Shown: piece by piece, positions 1 through 7,431 of the stretch
Numbering within the stretch: the stretch's first letter is position 1
Layout of the letters: each line of letters begins with the position of its first letter
Assembly (NCBI GenBank): GCA_900770515.1
Contig: CAAHDP010000112.1
Span: 1 to 21,306 of the forward strand
Direction: 5' to 3'
Length of the DNA: 21,306 nucleotides
Source: an uncultured Prevotella sp.
GTDB taxonomy: Bacteria; Bacteroidota; Bacteroidia; Bacteroidales; Bacteroidaceae
Position numbers and translations under genes: made by a program
Notes under the pieces: model-generated
Seen by the model: only the letters and a program-made list of their open reading frames with translations
What the model was told of the DNA's origin: nothing
Databases searched by the model: none

Positions 1-728
1 TCGCCCTTAGCCAAGCCCAGTTTGCTGGCAGGAGAATCCTTCATCACGCTGTCAATCTGAAGCGGAATATAAACCTCTACGAAGCGAGGACTCTCCTTAA
101 TCATGCTCAGCATGTCGAGGTCGCCCGGCAAATTCAGGCTCATCGGCTTGCCATTACGGATGATATCCACACGAGAGGCGGTAGAAATATCGCGATACAT
201 GTCGCCGTCGAAGGTCTTGAACTCACCCTTCTCTGTACCCACCAGGATATCATGATCCTGGAATCCAAGCGCCTTGGCCTCGGTATTGAACTTCATACCC
301 TGGGTCATGTCCTTGGTAGAAACATAATCATCGCCCCAGTGGAAGAGAATCATAGAATAGATGAAGAGCGCCAACACGAAGTTGACCAGCACACCACCCA
401 CCATGATGAGCAGACGCTGCCAAGCTGGCTTGCTGCGGAACTCGTATGGCTGTTCTGGCTGTTTCATCTGCTCGGTATCGAAACTCTCGTCAATCATACC
501 CGAAATCTTGCAATATCCTCCGAGAGGCAACCATCCCAAACCGTAAGTGGTATCAGAGTTCTTTGGCTTGAACTCGAAAAGATGGAACCATGGGTCGAAG
601 AACAGATAGAACTTCTCTACTCTTACGCCGAAGAGTTTGGAGAAGAAGAAGTGTCCGCCCTCATGGAGCAGCACCAAGATGGAAAGCGACAGCATCAGCT
701 GCAACGCTTTGATCAAAAATACTTCCAT
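1..728 (-). CDS. rseP: RseP-type site-2 intramembrane metalloprotease, partial (C-terminus beyond left edge)
   Basis: This is the N-terminal 242 residues of a zinc M50 protease that cleaves membrane-bound substrates such as anti-sigma factors within the bilayer. The start at 728 gives a first membrane helix followed by H22-E-G-G-H26, the HExxH zinc and catalytic motif, then the conserved run VEKFYLFF and a glycine-rich LGWLPLGGYCKISG segment typical of this family. A second hydrophobic helix (MVGGVLVNFVLALFIYSMIL) follows at about 109-128, and the region after it fits the start of a PDZ domain. The family is about 450 residues long, so the second half with the downstream LDG motif is missing only because the window ends. 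It is the last visible gene of the leftward operon, 103 bp after dxr, and a heptamer repeat lies just before its start. The family assignment is firm; the substrate is unknown. Confidence 0.93.
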   Translation of the reverse strand, partial: MEVFLIKALQLMLSLSILVLLHEGGHFFFSKLFGVRVEKFYLFFDPWFHLFEFKPKNSDTTYGLGWLPLGGYCKISGMIDESFDTEQMKQPEQPYEFRSKPAWQRLLIMVGGVLVNFVLALFIYSMILFHWGDDYVSTKDMTQGMKFNTEAKALGFQDHDILVGTEKGEFKTFDGDMYRDISTASRVDIIRNGKPMSLNLPGDLDMLSMIKESPRFVEVYIPLQIDSVMKDSPASKLGLAKG

Positions 729-736
729 TTATTTAC

Positions 737-764
737 TTTGAACATTGAACTTGGAACTTGGAAC
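737..764. repeat. Tandem heptamer repeat, four units, just upstream of rseP
   Basis: Four consecutive 7-bp units read TTTGAAC, ATTGAAC, TTGGAAC, TTGGAAC on the plus strand, all sharing the core GAAC. On the coding strand of rseP this is a GTTC(A/C)A-type array ending 8 bp before the ATG. A two-unit version sits at 2533-2546 before rimM. Such TTGAAC-type mini-repeats are, from memory, common between genes in Bacteroidales; a role is not known to me. Confidence 0.75.
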
Positions 765-796
765 TTTATGATTAGTCCTACGTTCTGCGTTCATTT

Positions 797-834
797 TTAA
801 CTATTAATTATTAATTCTACATTATTAATTATTA
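797..834. repeat. AT-only stretch with an 11-bp direct repeat at the dxr 3' end
   Basis: The gap between dxr and rseP ends in a stretch made almost only of A and T. The 11-mer ATTAATTATTA occurs at 803-813 and again at 824-834, a 21-bp period, and the second copy contains the dxr stop codon. No GC-rich stem or U-tract terminator is present, so this is recorded as a repeat and spacer, not as a terminator. Confidence 0.6.
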
Positions 835-1995
835 CTTGTGCATCAGCTCTGTGGCTATGCGGCGGGCCTCAGCATCGGTCTGCAGATAAACATCAAGATC
901 AGGGTTGCTATCAAAGGTGGCCTTTGCCATTGTCTCTTCGATGATATCCGCCATCTGGAGGAAACCACATTCGCCCTTGCGGAAACCGGCATTCACAATC
1001 TCGTTGGCTGCATTCACTATGCACGACATGTTACCACCTTTCTTAATGGCATCGAAGGCAAGCTGGAGACACTTGAACTTCTTGTAGTCTGGCTCGAAGA
1101 ACTGCAAGTCCTGAGCCTTGAAGAGGTCGAGACGGTCGCCATTGAGATGCAGACGCTGTGGGAAAGAGAAGGCATACTGGATAGGCAGGCGCATATCCGG
1201 CACGCCCAACTGACCCTTTACCGCTCCATCGGCAAACTGCACGGCACTATGCACGATGCTCTGCGGATGAATCAGCACCTCTATCTTCTCGGCAGGAACG
1301 CCAAAGAGCCACTTTGCTTCTGTTACCTCAAAACCCTTGTTCATCAGAGAAGCAGAGTCGATGGTAATCTTGGCACCCATATCCCAGGTAGGATGCTTGA
1401 GGGCATCGGCAGCAGTTACCTTCTCCAGCTGCTCGTGGGTAAAGTTGCGGAAAGGACCGCCCGAGCAGGTGAGGAGAAGTTTCTCCACCTCGTTGTCGCC
1501 CTCGCCTACCAGACTCTGGAAAATGGCACTGTGCTCACTATCCACAGGAAGGATAGGTACATGATACTCCTGGGCAAGATTGCAGATCAGCTCACCCGCC
1601 ACCACGAGGGTCTCCTTGTTGGCAAGACAAATTTTCTTGCGGGCCTTGATGGCATGGATGGTTGGCTCCAAACCCGAGAAGCCCACCATGGAGGCAAGCA
1701 CCATATCGATAGGTTCAGCCTGCACAATATCGCAGAGAGCCTGTGCACCAGCATAAACCTTGATATCAGGTTCGTCACTAAGCATATTCTTCAGCTCCTC
1801 GTAGCGAGCCTCATTGGCTATGACCACAGCAGCCGGGTGGAACTTGCGAGCCTGCTCGGCAAGTTCCTGCACTCGGTTGTTGGCGGTGAGGCAATACACC
1901 TCGTAAAGGTCACTATGCTGCTCGATGACATCCAGCGCCTGTGTACCGATACTTCCCGTAGAACCGAGAATACATATTTGTTGTTTCTTCATCAT
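832..1995 (-). CDS. dxr: 1-deoxy-D-xylulose 5-phosphate reductoisomerase
   Basis: This enzyme converts 1-deoxy-D-xylulose 5-phosphate with NADPH to 2-C-methyl-D-erythritol 4-phosphate, the committed step of the MEP isoprenoid pathway, in the cytoplasm. The 387-residue length is normal. The N-terminal NADPH-binding loop GSTGSIG is at 11-17, the LANKETLV motif at 124-131, the metal-site segment PVDSEHS at 150-156 (ligands D152 and E154) and the third ligand E223 in MNKGFE. The substrate loop TCSGGPFR (176-183), HPTWDMG and HPQSIVHS are all intact, so the enzyme should be active. The protein begins Met-Met, and either codon could be the true start. It follows rimM by 8 bp in the leftward operon. 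Its isoprenoid product feeds undecaprenyl phosphate, the carrier used by peptidoglycan and surface glycan genes in this window. It is the known target of fosmidomycin. Confidence 0.97.
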   Translation of the reverse strand: MMKKQQICILGSTGSIGTQALDVIEQHSDLYEVYCLTANNRVQELAEQARKFHPAAVVIANEARYEELKNMLSDEPDIKVYAGAQALCDIVQAEPIDMVLASMVGFSGLEPTIHAIKARKKICLANKETLVVAGELICNLAQEYHVPILPVDSEHSAIFQSLVGEGDNEVEKLLLTCSGGPFRNFTHEQLEKVTAADALKHPTWDMGAKITIDSASLMNKGFEVTEAKWLFGVPAEKIEVLIHPQSIVHSAVQFADGAVKGQLGVPDMRLPIQYAFSFPQRLHLNGDRLDLFKAQDLQFFEPDYKKFKCLQLAFDAIKKGGNMSCIVNAANEIVNAGFRKGECGFLQMADIIEETMAKATFDSNPDLDVYLQTDAEARRIATELMHK

Positions 1996-2003
1996 TATAT
2001 CAT

Positions 2004-2525
2004 TTATAAGTCAAGCAATCCTTCGGGGATTGCCATTCTGATTTCCTTTTTTTCTGCACTTACTTCCTCGATGAGGTCGTTGCTGGCAGGAATGAGGATG
2101 TCATCGCCTTCCGGGGTTGTCACCTCGAAGAGGAGATTGAGGGTAGAATCATCTACACGGTCGAGTGTTCCAACCAGCTTTCCACTTACGGAATCCACCA
2201 GGTTGAAACCGATGATTTCTGCCCAAGTCATGTTCTCTCCGTCGCTATCAGAAAGATGACGAGGGAAAAAGACCTCGCAACCCGTATAGTTGCGTGCCTG
2301 CTCCTGAGTGTCGATGTCCTCAAACTTCACGAGCACATTCTCATCGTTCTTGAAGCGATACTCCTCCAAATAGAAAGGTACGAGGATGCCATCGATGTCG
2401 AGCACCAGATACTCAGCATCTACTCTGTCGAAAACATCATCGGTGATGGCGAAAGTAATCTCGCCCTTCACACCATGAGGCTTGCCCAACTTACCTATCT
2501 TATATACTTCGTCTCGTCTTATCAT
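2004..2525 (-). CDS. rimM: 16S rRNA processing protein RimM
   Basis: RimM is a cytoplasmic ribosome assembly factor that binds S19 and helps mature the head of the 30S subunit. The 173-residue protein opens with the hallmark IGKLGKPHGVKGE (about residues 11-23) of the N-terminal barrel. A PRC-barrel follows in the C-terminal half, with the segment around VGTLDRVDDS and ending in DILIPASNDLIEEV and a predicted final strand. Length and layout fit the family. It lies 22 bp downstream of murA and 8 bp upstream of dxr, so it is surely cotranscribed with them. The start at 2525 is supported by the short murA-rimM gap and by a GTTCAAAGT element placed just before the ATG. Coupling with murA and dxr is usual in Bacteroidota, although the products do not share a pathway. 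Confidence 0.95.
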   Translation of the reverse strand: MIRRDEVYKIGKLGKPHGVKGEITFAITDDVFDRVDAEYLVLDIDGILVPFYLEEYRFKNDENVLVKFEDIDTQEQARNYTGCEVFFPRHLSDSDGENMTWAEIIGFNLVDSVSGKLVGTLDRVDDSTLNLLFEVTTPEGDDILIPASNDLIEEVSAEKKEIRMAIPEGLLDL

Positions 2526-2532
2526 ACTTTAC

Positions 2533-2546
2533 TTTGAACTTTGAAT
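2533..2546. repeat. Two-unit heptamer repeat upstream of rimM
   Basis: Two adjacent heptamers, TTTGAAC and TTTGAAT, fill most of the short murA-rimM gap. Together with the next bases the coding strand reads AGTTCAAAGTAAA directly before the start codon. The stretch before rseP also ends GTTCAAAGTAAA. The shared element is seen directly; any function in translation or mRNA processing is speculation. Confidence 0.6.
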
Positions 2547-2547
2547 T

Positions 2548-3858
2548 TTAATCGCAAACACGAGTAATCTTGGCACCCAAAGCATCGAGGCGCTGTTCAA
2601 TGTCCTCGTAACCACGGTCGATTTGGGCGATGTTGGCGATACGGCTCGTACCATTGGCACTCATCGCAGCAATCAGCAAGGCAATACCCGCACGGATATC
2701 AGGACTGGTCATTCTGCCAGCACGCAACTTAATCTTATGGTCGTGACCTACCACTACGGCACGGTGAGGGTCGCAGAGAATAATCTGGGCTCCCATGTCG
2801 ATAAGCTTATCTACGAAGAACAGGCGGCTCTCGAACATCTTCTGATGGAAGAGTACGCTGCCACGAGCCTGCGTTGCCACTACCAAGAGTACAGACAGAA
2901 GGTCGGGCGTAAGTCCTGGCCAAGGTGCATCTGCCAGCGTCATGATGGTTCCGTCGATAAAGGAATCTACCACATAGTGTTTCTGCTCAGGGATGACGAG
3001 GTCATCACCCTCTACCTTCACCTTCACGCCCAGACGGCGGAAAGCATCAGGAATGATACCCAGGTTCTTAACTGATACATCCTTGATGCGGATGCCCTCG
3101 CCACACATGGCAGCCATACCGATGAAGGAACCCACCTCAATCATATCAGGCAGGATGCGATGCTCGGCACCATGCAATTTCTTCACACCCACGATGGTGA
3201 GCAGGTTGCTGGCAATACCGCTAATCTGGGCACCCATCGAGTTGAGCAGATGGCAGAGCTGCTGGATGTATGGCTCACATGCCGCATTATAGATGGTAGT
3301 GGTACCTTCTGCCAGCACCGATGCCATGATGATATTGGCAGTACCCGTGACCGAAGCCTCATCGAGCAGCATATAGCAGCCCTTCAGCTTCTTGGCCTGA
3401 ATCTGATACACATTGCGCTCCTCATCATGCACAAAGCTGGCACCCAGATACTTGAATCCCAGAAAATGGGTATCAAGACGGCGACGACCAATCTTGTCGC
3501 CACCCGGCTTGGCAATGGTAGCCTTGCCACATCTGCCAAGCAAAGGTCCAAACATGAGCACGCTGCCACGAAGCGAAGAACACTTCTTGACGAACTCCAG
3601 ACTGTCGAGATATTCCAAGTTCAGCTCATCACTTTGGAATGTATAGTCATGACGACTGTTTTGGGTAACCTTGACACCAATTTCCTTGAGCAACTTGATG
3701 AGGTTGTTCACGTCCAGGATGTCAGGCACATTGGTGATGCGCACTGGCTCATCGGTAAGGATGGTGGTACAAATCACTTCCAGCGCCTCGTTCTTGGCTC
3801 CCTGTGGCGTGATGGTACCCTTGAGCGGATGACCGCCCTCTATGATGAAAGACTCCAT
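2548..3858 (-). CDS. murA: UDP-N-acetylglucosamine 1-carboxyvinyltransferase, Cys-to-Asp type
   Basis: MurA transfers enolpyruvate from phosphoenolpyruvate to UDP-GlcNAc, the first committed step of peptidoglycan synthesis, in the cytoplasm. The 436 residues form the usual inside-out alpha/beta barrel of EPSP-synthase type. K22 and N23 in QGAKNEAL match the catalytic and substrate-binding pair of the family. The active-site loop reads KPGGDKIGRRRLD, with D121 (codon 3496-3498) where the E. coli enzyme has Cys115. The C-terminal region keeps the aspartate of the TPDLLS segment, equivalent to E. coli Asp305. Asp at the loop position is known from Mycobacterium, Chlamydia and Borrelia MurA, where the enzyme works but is not alkylated by fosfomycin. 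The gene lies 36 bp after the DUF4290 gene and 22 bp before rimM in the leftward operon. Confidence 0.97.
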   Translation of the reverse strand: MESFIIEGGHPLKGTITPQGAKNEALEVICTTILTDEPVRITNVPDILDVNNLIKLLKEIGVKVTQNSRHDYTFQSDELNLEYLDSLEFVKKCSSLRGSVLMFGPLLGRCGKATIAKPGGDKIGRRRLDTHFLGFKYLGASFVHDEERNVYQIQAKKLKGCYMLLDEASVTGTANIIMASVLAEGTTTIYNAACEPYIQQLCHLLNSMGAQISGIASNLLTIVGVKKLHGAEHRILPDMIEVGSFIGMAAMCGEGIRIKDVSVKNLGIIPDAFRRLGVKVKVEGDDLVIPEQKHYVVDSFIDGTIMTLADAPWPGLTPDLLSVLLVVATQARGSVLFHQKMFESRLFFVDKLIDMGAQIILCDPHRAVVVGHDHKIKLRAGRMTSPDIRAGIALLIAAMSANGTSRIANIAQIDRGYEDIEQRLDALGAKITRVCD

Positions 3859-3894
3859 AGGCTTCTCTATCTATATCTTATTATAAAAAGGTGA

Positions 3895-4500
3895 TTACTT
3901 TTTCTTCTTGTTATTGGCTGCAGCATTACGGGCTGAGGCATCCTTCACTTTCTCAAACTCAAAGGTGTCAAGATCCAACTGAATCCTGCCATCGGTGAAT
4001 CGGGCTAAGTCGGAAGCCACCTTCTGCTCGTCGCAGGAACCATGGCTCCACTGAACCAGATTGCGATGCATCTGGTTGGCAGTCAATCTCACCAGTTCAT
4101 CACGCTCCTCACCAGGTTCCATGGTCTTCAACTTATCGAAGATTTCGAAAAGCATGGCTCCATAATGGCGCACAGGAATTCTCTGCATCGGATAATCTAT
4201 CGGTGCAGGCTTCTTGGATATCTTCTCGGCATCCTGTACATCATAAGGGTAATCAATGTCGAGCTGAAAACCGCTCATGATGGCGAGATGGTCCCAAAGC
4301 TTCTGTTCATGGTTCTCCACGCCCCTGTTTTCCGGGAACATGCGGTCCATGATGACGATGATGGCTTCAGCACAATGCTGGCGCTCGTTGCGGTCTTCCA
4401 ACTGCACACAATAGTCCACCATCTGCTGAATCTCGCGTCCATACTCTGGCATAACGAGTTTCTCTCGCTGCGTATTATAATCTAATCCTTCTTTATTCAT
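3895..4500 (-). CDS. DUF4290 family protein
   Basis: This 201-residue soluble protein belongs, as far as I recognise it, to the DUF4290 family, which is found in Bacteroidota next to murA. No enzymatic motif is apparent. It begins GLDYNTQREKLVMPEYGREIQ, a conserved opening of the family, is rich in His, Met and charged residues, is predicted mostly alpha-helical, and has no signal peptide or membrane segment. The C-terminus is a disordered basic tail ending NNKKKK. It sits 45 bp after tsaB and 36 bp before murA, which suggests a shared transcript and perhaps a role tied to cell-wall synthesis or growth, but this is inference from position alone. The family assignment is fairly sure; the function is unknown. 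Confidence 0.85.
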   Translation of the reverse strand: MNKEGLDYNTQREKLVMPEYGREIQQMVDYCVQLEDRNERQHCAEAIIVIMDRMFPENRGVENHEQKLWDHLAIMSGFQLDIDYPYDVQDAEKISKKPAPIDYPMQRIPVRHYGAMLFEIFDKLKTMEPGEERDELVRLTANQMHRNLVQWSHGSCDEQKVASDLARFTDGRIQLDLDTFEFEKVKDASARNAAANNKKKK

Positions 4501-4545
4501 ATTTCAATTTTTGTAAATTCATTCAAGGCCGCCAAGCCCTGCGCA

Positions 4546-5238
4546 CTAAATTAACTTCTTAGGCATCTTGGCAACAAAGTCCTTCAAGTAGAAAGGAACG
4601 AAGTAAGCCACATCCTCAAACTTTCCTTCCACAAATCGCTTCTCGGCAAGCGGAGCCATGTTCTTTGCCAATGGCTCTATGCCTTCCACGAGGTGGGCAT
4701 TAGGATGGTTGATAGTCTCCATGCACTTGGCTGCACCGTTTCCGAAGAAGTATACAGGGTGCTTGTCAAGATACTCCTTGTAGGTATCAGCATCCACAAT
4801 ATCCGCCTGGATAGGACGAACCACCTTCAGGGCGCGGTCGAGCACTTCGGCATAAACCTCCATGCGGCGGGCGTCGAGCATAGGTACGATGAGGGCGTCT
4901 TCCTCCTCTGGATGTTCGCCAAGCAATACTGGCACTGCCATCAGTTCGAGGGTAGGAACAGCGATGAGTTTCACGCCTCGCCCATAACAGATGCCCTTCG
5001 CCATACTCACTCCGATACGCAATCCGGTATAGGAACCAGGACCACAACTTACAGCCACAGCCTCCAGTGGAAGACCATGGGAATCGAGGAAATCAAGAGC
5101 CTCATCAACATACACACCCAACTTAACAGCATGGTTAGGACCTGAGTGATCTTCCTTGTTAAAAATCACCTGTCCACTATCACTAATAGCCACTGAGCAC
5201 ACGTCCGTACTCGTCTCAATATTCAATATATACGACAT
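4546..5238 (-). CDS. tsaB: tRNA threonylcarbamoyladenosine biosynthesis protein TsaB
   Basis: TsaB is the non-catalytic partner of TsaD in the complex that attaches threonylcarbamoyl to A37 of ANN-decoding tRNAs. It has the ASKHA fold. The N-terminal MSYILNIETSTDVCSVAI and the central SCGPGSYTGLRIGVSMAKG (about residues 66-84) are the family signature. The length of 230 residues is normal. I chose the ATG at 5238. An upstream in-frame ATG at 5280 would add 14 residues not seen in the family, and it would place the start upstream of a good -7 box at 5268-5275. The gene is the first of the leftward operon and diverges from yicC with a 91-bp gap. Confidence 0.95.
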   Translation of the reverse strand: MSYILNIETSTDVCSVAISDSGQVIFNKEDHSGPNHAVKLGVYVDEALDFLDSHGLPLEAVAVSCGPGSYTGLRIGVSMAKGICYGRGVKLIAVPTLELMAVPVLLGEHPEEEDALIVPMLDARRMEVYAEVLDRALKVVRPIQADIVDADTYKEYLDKHPVYFFGNGAAKCMETINHPNAHLVEGIEPLAKNMAPLAEKRFVEGKFEDVAYFVPFYLKDFVAKMPKKLI

Positions 5239-5267
5239 AATTAAAAAATATATTCTTAAATAAGGTG

Positions 5268-5275
5268 CAAATATA
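5268..5275 (-). promoter_or_regulatory. Predicted -7 box for the tsaB operon
   Basis: The minus strand reads TATATTTG, a full match to the Bacteroidota -7 consensus TAnnTTTG, 29 bp before the tsaB ATG. I do not see a convincing TTTG at the expected -33 distance, so the call rests on the -7 box and on its place ahead of a divergent operon. Confidence 0.5.
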
Positions 5276-5297
5276 CTCATTTTCTCGCTTTTTTTTG

Positions 5298-5305
5298 TAC
5301 TTTTG
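5298..5305 (+). promoter_or_regulatory. Predicted -7 box for the yicC-gmk-nadD operon
   Basis: TACTTTTG matches the -7 consensus TAnnTTTG and is followed by CAG, as at two other promoters in this window (17206-17213 and 21090-21097). It lies 24 bp before the yicC ATG at 5330. The -33 region is a T-rich run without a clear TTTG. The box also contains the TTG of a spurious upstream start at 5303, which argues against translation beginning there. Confidence 0.55.
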
Positions 5306-5329
5306 CAGAAATTTAACGTGAAAGATTAT

Positions 5330-6208
5330 ATGATACAGTCAATGACAGGCTTCGGAAAAGCTACCGCGGCCTTTAAAACAAAGAAGATTAATGTAGAGAT
5401 AAAGTCATTAAACAGCAAGAATCTAGACCTCTCTACACGCATTGCTCCTCTCTACAGAGAGAAGGAGATGGAGATTCGTCAGTATATCGCTAAGTCTCTG
5501 GAAAGAGGTAAGATAGACTTCTCTATCTGGATTGAAAAGGATGCTGCTACAGATGCAACACCTATCAACGCTGCGCTTGTACAGAATTATTATCAGCAAA
5601 TCAAGAAGATTTCTGCTGAAACCGGTATTCCTGAGCCAACAGATTGGTACAGCACTTTGTTGCGTCTTCCTGATGTAACAACGAAGACTGACGTGGAAGA
5701 ACTGACCGACGAGGAGTGGGAAGTGGCAAAAGCTGCAATTTGCGAGGCTGTGAACCATCTCATCGCCTTCCGCCAGCAGGAAGGAGCCGCTCTCCAGAAG
5801 AAATTCACCGAGAAAGTGGATAACATTCAGGCTCTGCTTGCCAGCATCGAACCTTACGAGAAGGCTCGTGTTGAGAAGATCAAGCAGAACATCGTGAGTG
5901 GCTTGCAGCAGATTCCAAATGTGGAGTACGACAAGAACCGTCTGGAGCAGGAGCTTATCTACTACATCGAGAAGCTCGACATCAGCGAGGAGAAGCAGCG
6001 CCTTGCCAACCACCTGAAATATTTCCGTGAGACCATGAACGAGGAAGGTCACGGCGTGGGCAAGAAACTCGGCTTCATCGCTCAGGAGATGGGACGTGAA
6101 ATCAACACCACCGGTTCCAAGAGCAACCAGGCTGAGATGCAGAACATCGTGGTGAAGATGAAGGACGAATTGGAACAGATTAAGGAACAAGTGCTGAATG
6201 CACTTTAA
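5330..6208 (+). CDS. yicC: YicC/YloC family endoribonuclease
   Basis: YicC-family proteins are endoribonucleases; E. coli YicC has been linked to decay of the small RNA RyhB. The 292-residue protein starts MIQSMTGFGKA, the family's conserved N-terminus, continues with INVEIKSLNSKNLD, and ends with the DUF1732 domain containing the signature GKKLGFIAQEMGREINT (about residues 241-257) followed by TGSKSNQAEM. The ATG at 5330 is chosen because it begins exactly at the conserved sequence. An in-frame TTG at 5303 would lie inside the -7 box. There is no signal peptide, so it acts in the cytoplasm. It is the first gene of the rightward operon and is followed by gmk after 12 bp, the same order seen in many bacteria. 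Confidence 0.93.
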   Translation: MIQSMTGFGKATAAFKTKKINVEIKSLNSKNLDLSTRIAPLYREKEMEIRQYIAKSLERGKIDFSIWIEKDAATDATPINAALVQNYYQQIKKISAETGIPEPTDWYSTLLRLPDVTTKTDVEELTDEEWEVAKAAICEAVNHLIAFRQQEGAALQKKFTEKVDNIQALLASIEPYEKARVEKIKQNIVSGLQQIPNVEYDKNRLEQELIYYIEKLDISEEKQRLANHLKYFRETMNEEGHGVGKKLGFIAQEMGREINTTGSKSNQAEMQNIVVKMKDELEQIKEQVLNAL

Positions 6209-6220
6209 TTGGAAAGTAAA

Positions 6221-6793
6221 ATGAAGAACGGATTATTAATTTTCAGTGCCCCATCGGGCAGCGGCAAGAGTACCATCGTTAACTGGCTGATGAAGGAGCA
6301 TCCTGAGTTGAAGCTGGCCTTCTCTATCAGTTGCACCTCTCGTGCTCCTCGCGGTACAGAACAGAATGGTGTGGAATATTTCTTCCTCTCGCCAGAGGAA
6401 TTCAAGGCGAAGATTGAGGCCGACGAGTTCCTGGAGTATGAGGAAGTTTACCAGGACAGATTCTACGGCACCTTGAAGTCGCAGGTAGAAAACCAGCTTG
6501 CCAATGGCGAGTCGGTGATTTTCGACGTGGATGTAAAAGGTGGCGTCAACATCAAGAAATTCTATGGCGAACGTGCCTTGAGCATCTTCGTGCAGCCTCC
6601 TTCGGTAGAGGAGTTGCGTCGCCGTCTGGTGGGTCGCAATACCGATGCGCCTGAAGTTATCGAGCAGCGCCTTGCCAAGGCTAGCTTCGAGCTGACCTTC
6701 GCTCCTCAGTTTGACCACGTGGTTGTAAACGACGACCTGGAGAAAGCCCAGCAGGAAGTTTACCAGCTAGTAAAGGACTTTTTGAGCGAATAA
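6221..6793 (+). CDS. gmk: Guanylate kinase
   Basis: Guanylate kinase phosphorylates GMP to GDP with ATP and is essential for GTP and (p)ppGpp metabolism. The Walker A loop is APSGSGKST (residues 10-18). The GMP-binding segment SCTSRAPRGTEQNGVEYFF follows at about 34-52, and R-rich lid residues RRRLVGRNTD lie near 130-139. The length of 190 residues is normal. The ATG at 6221 is chosen over a TTG at 6209 because it places the P-loop at the usual distance from the N-terminus. The gene is 12 bp after yicC and 5 bp before nadD, so the three are cotranscribed. All catalytic motifs look intact. Confidence 0.97.
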   Translation: MKNGLLIFSAPSGSGKSTIVNWLMKEHPELKLAFSISCTSRAPRGTEQNGVEYFFLSPEEFKAKIEADEFLEYEEVYQDRFYGTLKSQVENQLANGESVIFDVDVKGGVNIKKFYGERALSIFVQPPSVEELRRRLVGRNTDAPEVIEQRLAKASFELTFAPQFDHVVVNDDLEKAQQEVYQLVKDFLSE

Positions 6794-6798
6794 TTGAA

Positions 6799-7383
6799 AT
6801 GAAAAAGGTAGGAATCTTTGGCGGAAGCTTCAATCCTATCCATACCGGCCACATCGCATTGGCTAAAAGCCTTTGCGAGAAGGCGGGGTTGGACGAGGTG
6901 TGGTTTATGGTTTCACCCATGAACCCATTCAAGAAGACAGCCACCGACTTGCTCGATGACCACCTGCGCCTGGAAATGGTAGAGAAGGCCTTGGAGAAGG
7001 AACCTCAGCTGAAGGCATGCGACTATGAGTTTCGCCTGCCCAAGCCTTCCTATACCTGGCACACGCTGCAGGCCATCAGCAAGGATTATCCGGAAACAGA
7101 GTTCACCCTGCTGATTGGCGGCGATAACTGGGCGGCATTCGACAAGTGGTATCACCATGACGACATCCTCGCCCACTACCCCATCGTGGTTTATCCTCGC
7201 CAAGGCTCCAGCATCGGTGAGGTTCCGGCAGGTGTAACCATCGTAGAGACTCCCCTGCTCAACATCAGCAGCACGGAGATAAGACAACACATCAAAGAAG
7301 GAAAGAGCATCGAAGGAATGGTTCCTCCATGCATCGAGAAGCTGGCTATCAAAAACTACAGCCCTCTCTCAACTTCCCTCTAA
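6799..7383 (+). CDS. nadD: Nicotinate-nucleotide adenylyltransferase
   Basis: NadD joins ATP and nicotinate mononucleotide to make deamido-NAD, the penultimate step of NAD synthesis shared by the de novo and salvage routes. The 194-residue protein carries the nucleotidyltransferase motif GGSFNPIHTGH at residues 8-18, with both histidines of the (H/T)xGH type. The second motif ISSTEIRQ lies near the C-terminus (about 155-162), where it binds ATP phosphates. WFMVSPMNPFK (about 35-45) and LLIGGDNW (about 104-111) are also family-typical. It begins 5 bp after gmk. The next gene starts 48 bp later without a visible promoter, so the surface-modification genes downstream may be read through from this housekeeping unit. 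Confidence 0.96.
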   Translation: MKKVGIFGGSFNPIHTGHIALAKSLCEKAGLDEVWFMVSPMNPFKKTATDLLDDHLRLEMVEKALEKEPQLKACDYEFRLPKPSYTWHTLQAISKDYPETEFTLLIGGDNWAAFDKWYHHDDILAHYPIVVYPRQGSSIGEVPAGVTIVETPLLNISSTEIRQHIKEGKSIEGMVPPCIEKLAIKNYSPLSTSL

Positions 7384-7431
7384 ACTCTTTAAACTCTCCA
7401 TTAAATCACATTTAACAACAAATAGAAAGAT

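Noticed and set aside
252..800. A 182-codon open frame on the plus strand at the left end
   Set aside because: It lies antisense to rseP, whose HExxH motif and conserved segments are clear on the minus strand; the plus translation runs into the AT-rich gap without any family feature.
838..2259. A 473-codon open frame on the plus strand opposite dxr and rimM
   Set aside because: The opposite strand encodes two complete enzymes with all catalytic motifs; the plus-strand translation has no recognisable domain and spans the rimM-dxr gap. It is an antisense shadow.
5239..5280. Upstream ATG start at 5280 for tsaB
   Set aside because: It would add 14 non-conserved residues and overlap the predicted -7 box at 5268-5275.
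5303..5329. Upstream TTG start for yicC
   Set aside because: The TTG forms part of the -7 box TACTTTTG, so it would lie before the transcription start; the conserved YicC N-terminus starts exactly at the ATG at 5330.
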